Assembly: GCF_032598905.1 (NCBI RefSeq)
Contig: NZ_CP122458.1
Span: 7,775,001-7,839,000 of the forward strand
Direction of reading: 5' to 3'
DNA from: Streptomyces sp. 11x1
Lineage (GTDB): Bacteria > Actinomycetota > Actinomycetes > Streptomycetales > Streptomycetaceae
DNA: 64,000 nt
The translations under genes and the position numbers were made by a program. Position 1 is the first letter of the stretch; every line of letters begins with the position of its first letter. The notes under the pieces are model-generated. The model had not been told where the DNA came from. It saw nothing but the letters and a program-made list of their open reading frames with translations, and made no database searches. Below, piece after piece: positions 52,400 to 60,901 of this stretch.

Positions 52400-53068
52400 T
52401 CACGCACTCAACGGAAACTCGTCACCCAAGGCAAGAAAGACCGCGGTGTTGAGCGCGAACGCCCGCTTGCACTCACCCACGATCCGCTGCTTCTCCAGCT
52501 CATCGGCCGGCACCTGGTCCAGCAGTTCCCGGTACCCCCGCTTGAACGCGGCCGGGTTGGTGATCTCCTCGAAGACGTAGAACCGCACCCCGTCGCCCTT
52601 CTTGGCGAAGCCCCACGTCTTCTCGGCCCGGTCCCGGATGATCTGCCCACCCGACAGGTCCCCGAGATACCGCGTGTAGTGGTGGGCCACATACCCGCCG
52701 GCCCAGGTGCGCGCGCACTCCGCGACCCGTGCCGCGTACTCCTCGGTCGCCGGCAGCGCCGTGAGCGTCGACCGCCAGCCGGGGCCGCGCAGATGCTCCA
52801 GGTCCCGCTCCAGCGCGCCCAGCCGCATCAGCTCGGGCTGCACGAACGGTCCCGCGACCGGGTCGTGGGCCAGCCCGGGGGCGGCGCTCTCCAGCGCCTC
52901 GTACACGAACCACAGCTGCTCGGTGTAGCGCGTGTACGCCTCGACACCGAGTTTGCCGCCCAGCATGTCGGCCATGAACGTCGTGCTCTCCGCCTCGGTG
53001 TGCTGCTCGTGCGAGGCGGTGCGGATGAGCGTGGAGAACGCCGTGTCCGATGTGACCGACGCGTTCAT
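52400..53068 (-). CDS. Biliverdin-producing heme oxygenase
   Basis: 222 residues from ATG 53068 with GGAGG at ideal spacing. Proximal heme ligand His23 lies in SHEQHTEAESTTFM, and the distal helix signature is RYLGDLSGGQIIRDRAEK. The enzyme opens heme to biliverdin, carbon monoxide and ferrous iron. A DmdR/IdeR-type box lies 50 bp upstream of the start, so it should be made under iron shortage. With the neighbouring ABC transporter it forms a heme-iron acquisition set. Confidence 0.92.
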   Translation of the reverse strand: MNASVTSDTAFSTLIRTASHEQHTEAESTTFMADMLGGKLGVEAYTRYTEQLWFVYEALESAAPGLAHDPVAGPFVQPELMRLGALERDLEHLRGPGWRSTLTALPATEEYAARVAECARTWAGGYVAHHYTRYLGDLSGGQIIRDRAEKTWGFAKKGDGVRFYVFEEITNPAAFKRGYRELLDQVPADELEKQRIVGECKRAFALNTAVFLALGDEFPLSA

Positions 53069-53100
53069 GGAGGCCTCCGGTGCCGATGGGGATGAGCGCG

Positions 53101-53147
53101 AACCTGTTGCCAGTTTCTGTGGTTAGGCTTACCTAAGTCAACAGGTT
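53101..53147. promoter_or_regulatory. Iron box (DmdR/IdeR type) inside a 9-bp inverted repeat
   Basis: 53118-53136 reads TGTGGTTAGGCTTACCTAA, matching 16 of 19 positions of the consensus TTAGGTTAGGCTAACCTAA. It is flanked exactly by AACCTGTTG (53101-53109) and CAACAGGTT (53139-53147), a perfect inverted repeat around the box. The site should repress heme oxygenase when iron is plentiful. The flanking repeat may bind a second regulator. Confidence 0.8.
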
Positions 53148-53217
53148 CCCGACTCCCTGTCGGTAAAAACGCTACCCCGGATCCCCGCCACCTCCACATG
53201 GAATCCGCGCAAGAGAG

Positions 53218-53251
53218 AACCCGCCGCACGGCGGGAGGCCGACGGCGGGTT
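53218..53251 (-). terminator. Hairpin after the methionine aminopeptidase gene
   Basis: Arms AACCCGCCG (53218-53226) and CGGCGGGTT (53243-53251), with further internal pairing, lie 55 bases past the stop of the minus-strand map gene. Confidence 0.6.
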
Positions 53252-53305
53252 GTGGCAGGGCGAAGCGGGGGCGGGGCCGCCGCAGCGGAGCTGGGTCCGG
53301 TGGCT

Positions 53306-54163
53306 CTACGGCAGCGTGAGGATCTCCGCGCCGGTCTCCGTGACCACCAGCGTGTGCTCGAACTGCGCGGTCCGCTTGCGGTCCTTCGTCACGACCGTCC
53401 AGCCGTCGTCCCACATGTCGTAGTCGTACGACCCGAGCGTCAGCATCGGCTCGATGGTGAAGGTCATCCCGGTCTGGATCAGGGTGGTGGCGTGCGGGGA
53501 GTCGTAGTGCGGGACGATCAGCCCGGAGTGGAACGACGAGTTGATCCCGTGCCCGGTGAAGTCGCGCACGACCCCGTACCCGAACCGCTTCGCGTAGGAC
53601 TCGATGACGCGCCCGATGATGTTGATCTGCCGTCCCGGCTTGACGGCCTTGATGGCACGGGCGAGCGACTCCCGGGTCCGCTCGACGAGCAGTTTCGACT
53701 CCTCGTCGACCTCGCCGACCAGGTAGGTGGCGTTGTTGTCGCCGTGGACGCCGCCGATGTACGCCGTCACGTCCAGGTTCACGATGTCGCCGTCGTGCAG
53801 CACGGTCGAGTCGGGGATGCCGTGGCAGATGACCTCGTTGACCGAGGTGCACAGCGACTTGGGGAAGCCGCGGTAGCCGAGCGTCGAGGGATAGGCCCCG
53901 TGGTCGCACATGTACTCGTGCGCCACCCGGTCCAGCTCGTCCGTGGTGACCCCGGGGGCGATGTGCTTGGCGGCCTCGGCCATCGCCCGGGCCGCGATCC
54001 GGCCGGCGATCCGCATCGCCTCGATCGTCTCCGGGGTCTGCACCTCCGGCCCGGTGTACGGAGTCGGGGCGGGCTTGCCCACGTACTCGGGACGGCGGAT
54101 GTTCCCCGGTACGGGGCGGGCGGGGGAGAGCTTCCCCGGTGCGAGCAGCGACTGGCCAGACAT
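53306..54163 (-). CDS. map: Methionine aminopeptidase, type I
   Basis: 285 residues. All five metal ligands are present: Asp131 (VNLDVTAY), Asp142 (HGDNNATY), His205 (FTGHGIN), Glu238 (FTIEPML) and Glu269 (QFEHTLVV), and His114 (ICHGIP) completes the site. The N-terminal ~45-residue extension with PxxPxP-like content is typical of the actinobacterial long form. It removes the initiator methionine from new proteins. GDNNATY replaces the usual GDTSATF. Confidence 0.94.
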   Translation of the reverse strand: MSGQSLLAPGKLSPARPVPGNIRRPEYVGKPAPTPYTGPEVQTPETIEAMRIAGRIAARAMAEAAKHIAPGVTTDELDRVAHEYMCDHGAYPSTLGYRGFPKSLCTSVNEVICHGIPDSTVLHDGDIVNLDVTAYIGGVHGDNNATYLVGEVDEESKLLVERTRESLARAIKAVKPGRQINIIGRVIESYAKRFGYGVVRDFTGHGINSSFHSGLIVPHYDSPHATTLIQTGMTFTIEPMLTLGSYDYDMWDDGWTVVTKDRKRTAQFEHTLVVTETGAEILTLP

Positions 54164-54230
54164 GCCAGCGAGTTTAACCAGCGGTGGTGGGGGACCATGT
54201 CGGTGAGGACTGGCGAAGGGAACTCAGCTC

Positions 54231-54458
54231 ATGCCCCTGTTCAAACGGCGTACGGCCGGCAAGCCCGGTGAGTGGTTCTACTGCCTGGAGCACAAGAAGG
54301 TCGAGGAGGGCCCCGACTGCCCCGGCAAGGACCGCATGGGTCCCTATGCCTCCCGTCAGGACGCCACCCGGGCCATGGAGACGGCCCGGGAGCGCAACGA
54401 GGAGTGGGAGACGGACCCGCGCTGGCACGACACCCCGTCCCCGGGGCCCGACGCCTGA
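54231..54458 (+). CDS. Small conserved hypothetical protein
   Basis: 75 residues from ATG 54231. Sequence PGEWFYCLEHKKVEEGPDCPGKDRMGPYASRQDATRAMETARERNEEWETDPRW is compact, with Cys and Trp residues placed as in a small globular domain, similar to short SPOR-like proteins seen next to map in Streptomyces. It is divergent from map, with 67 bp between. No function can be given. Confidence 0.68.
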   Translation: MPLFKRRTAGKPGEWFYCLEHKKVEEGPDCPGKDRMGPYASRQDATRAMETARERNEEWETDPRWHDTPSPGPDA

Positions 54459-54484
54459 TCCCGCGGCCCCCCTCCCCACTCGCC

Positions 54485-55324
54485 TCACCACTCGGCGGGG
54501 GCGGAGGTCCTGCCGTCGTGCGGGGCCCGGTGGGGTTCGGGGGTGCCGGCGCCGCCCTCGCGGGGCGCGCGAGCCGCGTTCTCCCACTCTGCGTCGCCGA
54601 GCACCATGTCGGGGTCGAACATCACGATGACGGCGGCGACCAGGAGGACGACGAGCGGGCCGGCGAGCATGGCCAGGAGGAACGACAGCAGGTCGGCGGA
54701 GGACTGTGAGACGTCGGACCGGCCCGTCAGGTGGACGGAGACCGAGGCCATGCCCGTGTAGTGCATCCCGGTCACGGCCACACCCATGACCATGCTCGCC
54801 CCGATGCTGGCCCACAGCGTGTGGATGGAGACGGCGGCCCACAGGGCGGCTGTGGCGGCCAGGACGGCGATCACGACGGACAGGATCACCGTCGGGATGT
54901 CGTAGTGGAGGGTGCCGTTGGTGTGCACGGCGGCCATGCCGAGGTAGTGCATGGCCGCGACACCGAGCCCGGTGATCGTGCCGGCCGTCGCCAGGGTCGG
55001 CACGGAGCCGCCCCGGTAGCCGACGAGGAACACGCCGACCGCGACGACGCCGATGGCGACGGCGAGGCTGAGCAGTGTCTTCGACATGTCGTAGTTGACG
55101 AGCGCGCCCTGGACATTGAAGCCGATCATGGCGATGAAGTGCATGGTCCAGATGCCGCAGCCGATCGATACGGCCCCCAGGGTCAGCCACCCGGCTCTGC
55201 GGTGCGGGCGTCGCAGCGACCGGGTCGCGCACCGCAGCCCGAGCGCCGCCCCGAGGCACGCCATGAGGTACGCGGCGACCGGGGTCGTGGCGCCGAAATG
55301 GAAGTTGGAGACGGTGGCGTTCAT
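54485..55324 (-). CDS. MHYT-domain membrane sensor protein
   Basis: 279 residues from ATG 55324, where GGGGAGGG provides a good ribosome site (ATG 55348 is alternative). Seven hydrophobic helices carry the three MHYT-type copper-coordinating motifs: TMHFIAMIGF, AMHYLGMAAV and GMHYTGMASV. MHYT domains are proposed to sense oxygen, CO or NO. Here no output domain follows, only a short Pro/Glu/Arg-rich tail, so it may signal through a partner. Confidence 0.88.
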   Translation of the reverse strand: MNATVSNFHFGATTPVAAYLMACLGAALGLRCATRSLRRPHRRAGWLTLGAVSIGCGIWTMHFIAMIGFNVQGALVNYDMSKTLLSLAVAIGVVAVGVFLVGYRGGSVPTLATAGTITGLGVAAMHYLGMAAVHTNGTLHYDIPTVILSVVIAVLAATAALWAAVSIHTLWASIGASMVMGVAVTGMHYTGMASVSVHLTGRSDVSQSSADLLSFLLAMLAGPLVVLLVAAVIVMFDPDMVLGDAEWENAARAPREGGAGTPEPHRAPHDGRTSAPAEW

Positions 55325-55555
55325 GTAGGGCCCTCCCCTGGCGTACATGAGATGCGCCTCGGTCCGGTGCGCGTGAGGGCGCGGACGACACCCCCGTTCT
55401 GCCGAGGGCGGGGCGCAGGGGCCAAGAGGCTGAAACAAGCCACCTGGCCGAGATGGCGCGATTCAATCACACTCTGCTCACGCTTCCTACACAGGAGTGA
55501 AGTTTCGTTGAAACAGGGATGACCGAGGCGGGGGAGGCGGGAGTGGCGACCGGCG

Positions 55556-56158
55556 TCACCAGTGGGTGGGAGGCGGTGACGTCAGCCGGTCGGTGAGACG
55601 GGAGAGGCGCTCACGGAAGCGGCGCCGCCCCCTCGGCTCCGGCACCGCGTCCTCCCCGGCGGCCGCGCTCACCAGGTGCTGCACGGTGTCCAGGTCGACG
55701 ACCGGCTCGGCGGGCGCCGCCAACGCCTCGTGGGCCAGCGCGTCGAGATCCCGGTCGCCGGTGTTCAGCGACAGCACCGTCGCCCCGGCCCGCCGCGCGT
55801 CGTGCACCCGCTCCAGCAGAGCGGTCCCCGGCGCGGACGGCGCGACCACCAGCAGGGTCTCGCCCCGCCGCGCCGCCGACACCCGGCCGAGCCCCACCGC
55901 CAGGTGCGCGGGGTCCGAGGGCCGCGCGGAGTGCCGTACGAGCGTCGGGGCGAGTTCCGGCGTGCCGGACCAGGCCGCCTCGTCGACCAGATGCGCCGCG
56001 AGATGCCACGGCTCGTACTCGGCCGTACCGACGAGCAGCAGCCCACCGCCGTACGACACCACGGATCCCCGCAGCGCCCCCGCGAACCGCCGCGTGGCCC
56101 CCAGCCACTCCGCCCCGGCGAGCACCTCACGCAGCAACGCGACCCGTACGGCATCCAT
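55556..56158 (-). CDS. Hypothetical SIS-like protein
   Basis: 200 residues; Rossmann-like order with RGSVVSYGGGLLLVGTAEYEPWHLAAHLVDEAAW, GETLLVVAPSAPGTALLERVHDARRAGATVLSLNTGDRDLDALAHEAL. The middle block (APSAPGTALLERVHDARRAGATVLSL) looks like the substrate-binding loop and helix of SIS-type sugar-phosphate-binding domains, but no exact match could be recalled. The C terminus is Arg-rich. It is divergent from the sialidase gene. Confidence 0.6.
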   Translation of the reverse strand: MDAVRVALLREVLAGAEWLGATRRFAGALRGSVVSYGGGLLLVGTAEYEPWHLAAHLVDEAAWSGTPELAPTLVRHSARPSDPAHLAVGLGRVSAARRGETLLVVAPSAPGTALLERVHDARRAGATVLSLNTGDRDLDALAHEALAAPAEPVVDLDTVQHLVSAAAGEDAVPEPRGRRRFRERLSRLTDRLTSPPPTHW

Positions 56159-56303
56159 GCGCCCGCATCCTGCCGCAACCGGACACTCGTGACCCGGTGT
56201 TCACCCCGAATTGGCCCGAGCCGGGCACGCAGGCCGAACAGCGACCGCCACGGGCGCACCGCACCACCACGCCACGAGCCGCCCCCCACCCCAGGAGCCC
56301 CTC

Positions 56304-57386
56304 ATGACCCCCACGCCCCAGTCCAGCGTCCCCTTCCGGGCCGGCCGCGAAGGCTATGCCAGCTTCCGGATCCCGGCGGTCGTCGCCACCCCCTCCGGCG
56401 CCCTGCTCGCCTTCTGCGAGGGACGGGTCGGCGGACGGGAGGACTTCGGGAACATCGACATCGTGGTGAAGCGGTCGACGGACGGCGGCCGGACCTGGGG
56501 CCCGCTCCAGGTCGCCGCCGGCAACGGCGACGACCTCGCCGGCAACCCCGCCCCCGTCGTCCTCGACACCGGCCGGATCCTGCTGGTCCACGTCCGCAAC
56601 GCCGCGCACGCCACGGAGGACGCCATCCGGCGCGGCGAGGTGAGCGCGGCGGACGGCCGTCGGGTCTGGGTGCAGCACAGCGACGACGAGGGACGGACAT
56701 GGTCCGACCCCAGGGAGATCACCCGGCAGACCAAGAAGCCCGAGTGGCGGTGGTACGCCACCACCCCCGGCCACGCGCTCCAACTCACCACCGGCCGTGT
56801 CGTCGTCCCCGCCAACCACTCCCTCCCGCCCACCGGCGCGGACAACGGCACGGAGGGCAGGTACAACGGCGGACACTGCCTGCTGAGCGACGACGCGGGC
56901 GCCGGCTGGCGCATCGGATACGTCGACGACAACATCGACGGATACATCAACGTCAACGAGACCACCGCCGCCGAACTCCCCGACGGCCGGGTCTACTTCA
57001 ACACCCGCAACGACTCTCCGTCCCCCGGCACCCGCGCCGACGCCCACTCCACGGACGGCGGCGAGAGCCTGGTCAAGCCGTTCCGGCCGCAGGCGGGCAT
57101 CGTCGGCCCGGTCGTCGAGGGCAGCGTCCTCCAGCTCAGCGACCCCGACCTGCTCCTCCACTCCGGCCCCGCCGACCCCGGCTTCCGCGCCCTGATGACC
57201 GTCCGCGCCAGCGACGACGGCGGCGTCACCTGGCGTTCCGTCCACACCGTCGACGGGCTGCCCGCCGCGTACTCCGATCTCGTACGCGCCGACCGGGACA
57301 CCGTCGGACTGCTCTACGAGACGGGCGACTTCAGCGCGTACGAGACGATCACGTTCCGCCGGATCCCCCTGACCGCGCTCACCTGA
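56304..57386 (+). CDS. Exo-alpha-sialidase (GH33)
   Basis: 360 residues from ATG 56304 with AGGAG upstream. The family motif FRIP (21-24) is followed by three Asp boxes: STDGGRTWG, SDDEGRTWS and SDDGGVTWR. The late Arg/Tyr/Glu active-site region includes ALMTVRAS and DTVGLLYETGDF. No signal peptide or lectin domain is present, so this copy is either cytoplasmic or exported by another route. It should cleave terminal sialic acids; related enzymes act on other nonulosonic acids. Confidence 0.88.
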   Translation: MTPTPQSSVPFRAGREGYASFRIPAVVATPSGALLAFCEGRVGGREDFGNIDIVVKRSTDGGRTWGPLQVAAGNGDDLAGNPAPVVLDTGRILLVHVRNAAHATEDAIRRGEVSAADGRRVWVQHSDDEGRTWSDPREITRQTKKPEWRWYATTPGHALQLTTGRVVVPANHSLPPTGADNGTEGRYNGGHCLLSDDAGAGWRIGYVDDNIDGYINVNETTAAELPDGRVYFNTRNDSPSPGTRADAHSTDGGESLVKPFRPQAGIVGPVVEGSVLQLSDPDLLLHSGPADPGFRALMTVRASDDGGVTWRSVHTVDGLPAAYSDLVRADRDTVGLLYETGDFSAYETITFRRIPLTALT

Positions 57387-57423
57387 CCGTCGTCCACGCC
57401 GGACCCGCACGTAAAGTCGGCCC

Positions 57424-58152
57424 ATGACCTCTACTGACAGTGCACAGCAGTCCGCAGCGCAGACCCCCGTGAAGGCCCCTGCCAAGGACCCCTGGGACCT
57501 GCCGGATGTCTCGGGGCTCGTCGTCGGCGTGCTCGGCGGCACCGGTCCGCAGGGCAAGGGCCTCGCCTACCGTCTCGCCAAGGCCGGCCAGAAGGTGATC
57601 ATCGGCTCCCGGGCCGCCGACCGCGCCCAGGGCGTCGCCGAGGAACTCGGGCACGGCGTCGAGGGCGCCGACAACGCCGAGACCGCGCGCCGCAGCGACA
57701 TCGTGATCGTCGCGGTGCCCTGGGACGGCCACGGCAAGACCCTCGAATCGCTGCGCGAGGAACTGGCCGGCAAGCTCGTCGTCGACTGCGTCAACCCGCT
57801 CGGCTTCGACAAGAAGGGCGCCTACGCGCTGAAGCCGGAGGAGGGCAGCGCCGCCGAGCAGGCCGCCGCCCTGCTGCCGGACTCGCGGGTCACCGCCGCC
57901 TTCCACCACCTCTCCGCCGTCCTCCTGGAGGACCCGGAGATCGAGGAGATCGACACCGATGTGATGGTGCTCGGCGAGGAGCGTGCCGACGTCGAGATCG
58001 TGCAGGCGCTGGCCGGCCGCATCCCCGGGATGCGCGGCATCTTCGCCGGCCGGCTGCGCAACGCCCACCAGGTCGAGTCGCTGGTCGCCAACCTGATCTC
58101 CGTGAACCGCCGGTACAAGGCCCACGCGGGCATCCGCCTCACGGACGTGTAG
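57424..58152 (+). CDS. npdG: F420:NADPH oxidoreductase
   Basis: 242 residues. After a ~30-residue flexible leader, VVGVLGGTGPQGKGLAYRLAKAGQKVIIGSRAADRAQ is the NADP-binding start of the NpdG/Fno family, followed by VIVAVPWDGHGKTLESL, CVNPLGFDKKG and TAAFHHLSAVLLEDPE. It moves hydride between NADPH and coenzyme F420, keeping F420H2 available for oxidoreductases such as the LLM enzyme at 24390. Confidence 0.92.
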   Translation: MTSTDSAQQSAAQTPVKAPAKDPWDLPDVSGLVVGVLGGTGPQGKGLAYRLAKAGQKVIIGSRAADRAQGVAEELGHGVEGADNAETARRSDIVIVAVPWDGHGKTLESLREELAGKLVVDCVNPLGFDKKGAYALKPEEGSAAEQAAALLPDSRVTAAFHHLSAVLLEDPEIEEIDTDVMVLGEERADVEIVQALAGRIPGMRGIFAGRLRNAHQVESLVANLISVNRRYKAHAGIRLTDV

Positions 58153-58234
58153 CCGCCGCACGCGGGCCCCGGTGCATGGGGGACACTGGACGGCGCACCA
58201 CCTCGTCCGACCGCCTTCCCAGGAGCCGACCCCC

Positions 58235-58447
58235 ATGCCCCTCTTGCTCCCTCCCGACCCGGCCCGGCGCCTCGCCCTCTACGCGCTCGTCGTCTGTCTC
58301 CTCGCGATCACCGCGGCCGTGGTCTCCTTCAGCCGGGGCAGCTGGCTGGGTGTGGTGTGGGTGCTGATGGCAGGGCTGTCGTCCAACATGACCTGGTACT
58401 ACGTCCGCAAGGCCAGGCAGGGGCGCGAGGCCGTCACATCCCGGTGA
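58235..58447 (+). CDS. Small two-helix membrane protein
   Basis: 70 residues from ATG 58235 with AGGAGCC upstream. Two hydrophobic segments: RRLALYALVVCLLAITAAVVSFSRGSW and LGVVWVLMAGLSSNMTWYYVRKARQGRE. No named family recognised. Its end overlaps the end of the protease gene by 14 bases (convergent). Confidence 0.68.
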   Translation: MPLLLPPDPARRLALYALVVCLLAITAAVVSFSRGSWLGVVWVLMAGLSSNMTWYYVRKARQGREAVTSR

Positions 58448-59231
58448 GGCAGATGTCGCTGTCCTCGCGCCAGAAGCGGTAGAGCCAGTAGCCGCAGTCG
58501 GAGAGCTGGTCCTCGATGCCGAGGCCCCGCATGAACGCGTCGATCACGTCCCAGAACACGCCGTTCACCGCCGGGATCCACAGCACCGCGAAGACCAGCA
58601 GCAGCCCGAAGGGCGCCAGCGGCTCCACCTGGCGACGGATCTTGTACGACAGCCAGGGCTCGATGACGCCGTAGCCGTCCAGGCCGGGCACCGGCAGGAA
58701 GTTCAGGATCGCCGCCGTGACCTGGAGCATCGCCAGGAAGGCGAGGGCGAAGAGGAAGGCCCTCGGCACGCCGTCGGTGACGCCCAGCCAGAAGGGTGCG
58801 GTGCAGACGGCCGCGAACAGCACGTTCGTCAGCGGTCCCGCCGCAGAGATCAGACTGTGCTTCCAGCGGCCCTGGATCCGGCCCCGCTCGATGAACACGG
58901 CACCACCGGGCAGACCGATCCCGCCCATGATCACGAAGACGACGGGCAGCACGATGCTGAGCAGGGCGTGTGTGTAGGCGAGTGGATTGAGGCTCAAGTA
59001 GCCTTTCGTGCCCACGGTGATGTCGCCCCCGTGCAGCGCGGTACGGGCGTGCGCGTACTCGTGCAGGCAGAGGGAGACCACCCAGGCCGAGGTGACGAAG
59101 AGAAAGACGGCGAGCCCCGGACCTGACGCGAAGCCTGTCCACACCGCCCACCCGGTGACCGCCATGACGGCGACGATCCCTAGGAAGACCGGGCTGATCC
59201 GGTGGTCGCTGGCGCGAGAGGTGAGGGTCAT
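58434..59231 (-). CDS. Site-2-protease-type membrane metalloprotease (M50)
   Basis: 265 residues. The zinc site HEYAH (57-61) lies in the second helix region CLHEYAHARTALHGGD, and the second signature is AILNFLPVPGLDGYGVIEPWL, with Asp completing the site. It is a compact rhomboid-independent, PDZ-less S2P of the type widespread in actinobacteria. Targets are usually membrane-anchored anti-sigma factors, but none is adjacent. The ribosome site CAGGAG lies inside one copy of a repeated sequence. Confidence 0.88.
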   Translation of the reverse strand: MTLTSRASDHRISPVFLGIVAVMAVTGWAVWTGFASGPGLAVFLFVTSAWVVSLCLHEYAHARTALHGGDITVGTKGYLSLNPLAYTHALLSIVLPVVFVIMGGIGLPGGAVFIERGRIQGRWKHSLISAAGPLTNVLFAAVCTAPFWLGVTDGVPRAFLFALAFLAMLQVTAAILNFLPVPGLDGYGVIEPWLSYKIRRQVEPLAPFGLLLVFAVLWIPAVNGVFWDVIDAFMRGLGIEDQLSDCGYWLYRFWREDSDICLTGM

Positions 59232-59241
59232 GTGTCAGGGC

Positions 59242-59323
59242 TCCTGAGAGACGGCCGCCCGCATGGGCGAGGAGAATCGACTGCGATGGTGAACACGAGG
59301 ACAACGTCCTGAGAGGCGGCTGC
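59242..59323. repeat. Direct repeat pair and inverted repeat in the M50 leader
   Basis: TCCTGAGAGACGGCCGC (59242-59258) recurs as TCCTGAGAGGCGGCTGC (59307-59323), 15 of 17 identical. Overlapping this, GGAGAATCG (59271-59279) is mirrored by CGATTCTCC (59334-59342). The first copy contains the protease ribosome site. This 146-bp gap separates the integrase gene from the protease gene. Confidence 0.6.
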
Positions 59324-59377
59324 TCTCCCGAGGCGATTCTCCCTTCGGCACCTGATCACCCGCCGTGGGACCCCGGC

Positions 59378-60781
59378 TCACTCCAGGAACCTGGCAAGGC
59401 GCTGCTGGAAGTCTCCGGGAATCTCGGCAACGTGACCGCCGCGTTCTCGGGGATGGCATCTGATCGTGATGCCGGCACGGACCAGGTCCTCACCGACATC
59501 CGCGATCTCCATGCTCAGCCACCGCTCGGCGAAGGTTGAACCGAGTGGCACGAACTGCCAGTGATCCTCGTCGACGGCATGGGGCGGCGGGTCGGTCTCA
59601 CTGCTGGTCCTGGTTCGCGGGACGTATTCACGGCGGACGACGGGTGTGTGCCCGGCCGCCTCGACCAGCATGCCCAGGATCGGCGTGACGATGTCGTCGG
59701 CGGGCACGAACACATAGCCGGGGCACGCCGGGGAGCCGACGCGCGAGAGGCAGCGGATCTTCTCGGTGATCCGGTACGTACCGTCCTTGCGTCGCTTCCT
59801 GGTGGTGTGGAGTCGAAGGTTCTTGCCGCACCCGCCGCACTTGATCACACCGAGGAGCGGGGTCCGGGGTGTCACGGGACGGCGGCTCGACGGTGAGGCT
59901 GCAGCGGCCAGGGCGCTCTGCAGACGGTCGAACGTCTCTTGCTCCAGCACTCCTTCGGCCACGCGCACCGGGTCGCCCTCCTGATCGCGAACCAGTACAC
60001 GTTTCCTGTACTTCCTGCCGGGCACGACTTCGCTCCGTGTCTTCCAGCCGAGCAGTGTGGGCGAGGTGAGGATCCCCTTCAGTGTGCGCGGGTACCAGAT
60101 GAAATCCTTCCCCGACTTGTTGCGCTGGTACGTGTCCGCAGGCGCCGGTACCCCTCGTGCCTCGAAGTCTCGGCAGACGGCGTTGACGGATTCGCCGCCG
60201 ATGACGCGCCGAGCGGCCTCCCGTACGACAGCCGCCGTCTCGGGATTGATCTCCAGGTAACGGGCCCCGTCTCTCGCGTACGTCCTGTAACCGAAGGGCG
60301 GCGAACTCCCGCCCCACCGTGTGGAGATGAGCAGGCGCGCACGCGCAGATGCGACTCGCTCGGCCCCGGCCTGCGCTTCCATCTGGGCGAAGGTGGCGAT
60401 CATGGCGGCTGTCGCCCTGCCGGTCGGACTCGTGAGGTCGAACGGTTCGGTGGCGGATACGAGGCCCTTTCCGCCGTGGGTCCTCGCCCACTCGATCATC
60501 TTGTGAAGGTCACCAACCCGGCGAACGAACCGGTCGAGTCGCCAGAAGACGATGACGTCGAATTCGGGGGCGCGTTCGTCGAGCCAGCGGGACAGCTCCG
60601 GCCGTTGCCATGGTGGAACGGCGGTGGCGGAGACGGGGAGATCTCTGGCGATGCCCGCGACCTCCCAGCCGCGCGCCTCGCAATAGGACCTGCACTCTTC
60701 GATCTGCCGCTCGGGGCTGGTGGTCGACTCGGTTCGGACGGTCAGTCGGACGGTGATGAGTGCTCTAGGTGATCTCTCCAT
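59378..60781 (-). CDS. Large serine recombinase (Bxb1-like integrase) with Thr at the catalytic serine position
   Basis: 467 residues from ATG 60781. The N-terminal catalytic domain RALITVRLTVRTESTTSPERQIEECRSYCEARGWEV aligns well with mycobacteriophage Bxb1 integrase, and DVIVFWRLDRFVRR and SPTGRATAAMIATFAQMEAQAGAERVASAR supply the conserved Arg residues. A recombinase domain, zinc-ribbon (CGGCGKNLRL...CLSRVGSPACPGYV) and C-terminal helices follow. The expected nucleophile Ser (RLS in Bxb1) is Thr14 (RLT). No excisionase, phage or plasmid gene is nearby, so this is a stranded integrase of a lost element, or an element edge. Confidence 0.85.
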   Translation of the reverse strand: MERSPRALITVRLTVRTESTTSPERQIEECRSYCEARGWEVAGIARDLPVSATAVPPWQRPELSRWLDERAPEFDVIVFWRLDRFVRRVGDLHKMIEWARTHGGKGLVSATEPFDLTSPTGRATAAMIATFAQMEAQAGAERVASARARLLISTRWGGSSPPFGYRTYARDGARYLEINPETAAVVREAARRVIGGESVNAVCRDFEARGVPAPADTYQRNKSGKDFIWYPRTLKGILTSPTLLGWKTRSEVVPGRKYRKRVLVRDQEGDPVRVAEGVLEQETFDRLQSALAAAASPSSRRPVTPRTPLLGVIKCGGCGKNLRLHTTRKRRKDGTYRITEKIRCLSRVGSPACPGYVFVPADDIVTPILGMLVEAAGHTPVVRREYVPRTRTSSETDPPPHAVDEDHWQFVPLGSTFAERWLSMEIADVGEDLVRAGITIRCHPRERGGHVAEIPGDFQQRLARFLE

Positions 60782-60901
60782 GCAGGCCAAGCTAGCGTGT
60801 TTGTATCTAAGGAGCTGAGAGTTTCACACGTCAGCCCTCGCTTCCCTGGGGTGCGTCAAAAGTGAGTTCGTCAATACCGGGGGGCGAGTGAGAATGGCCC
60901 C

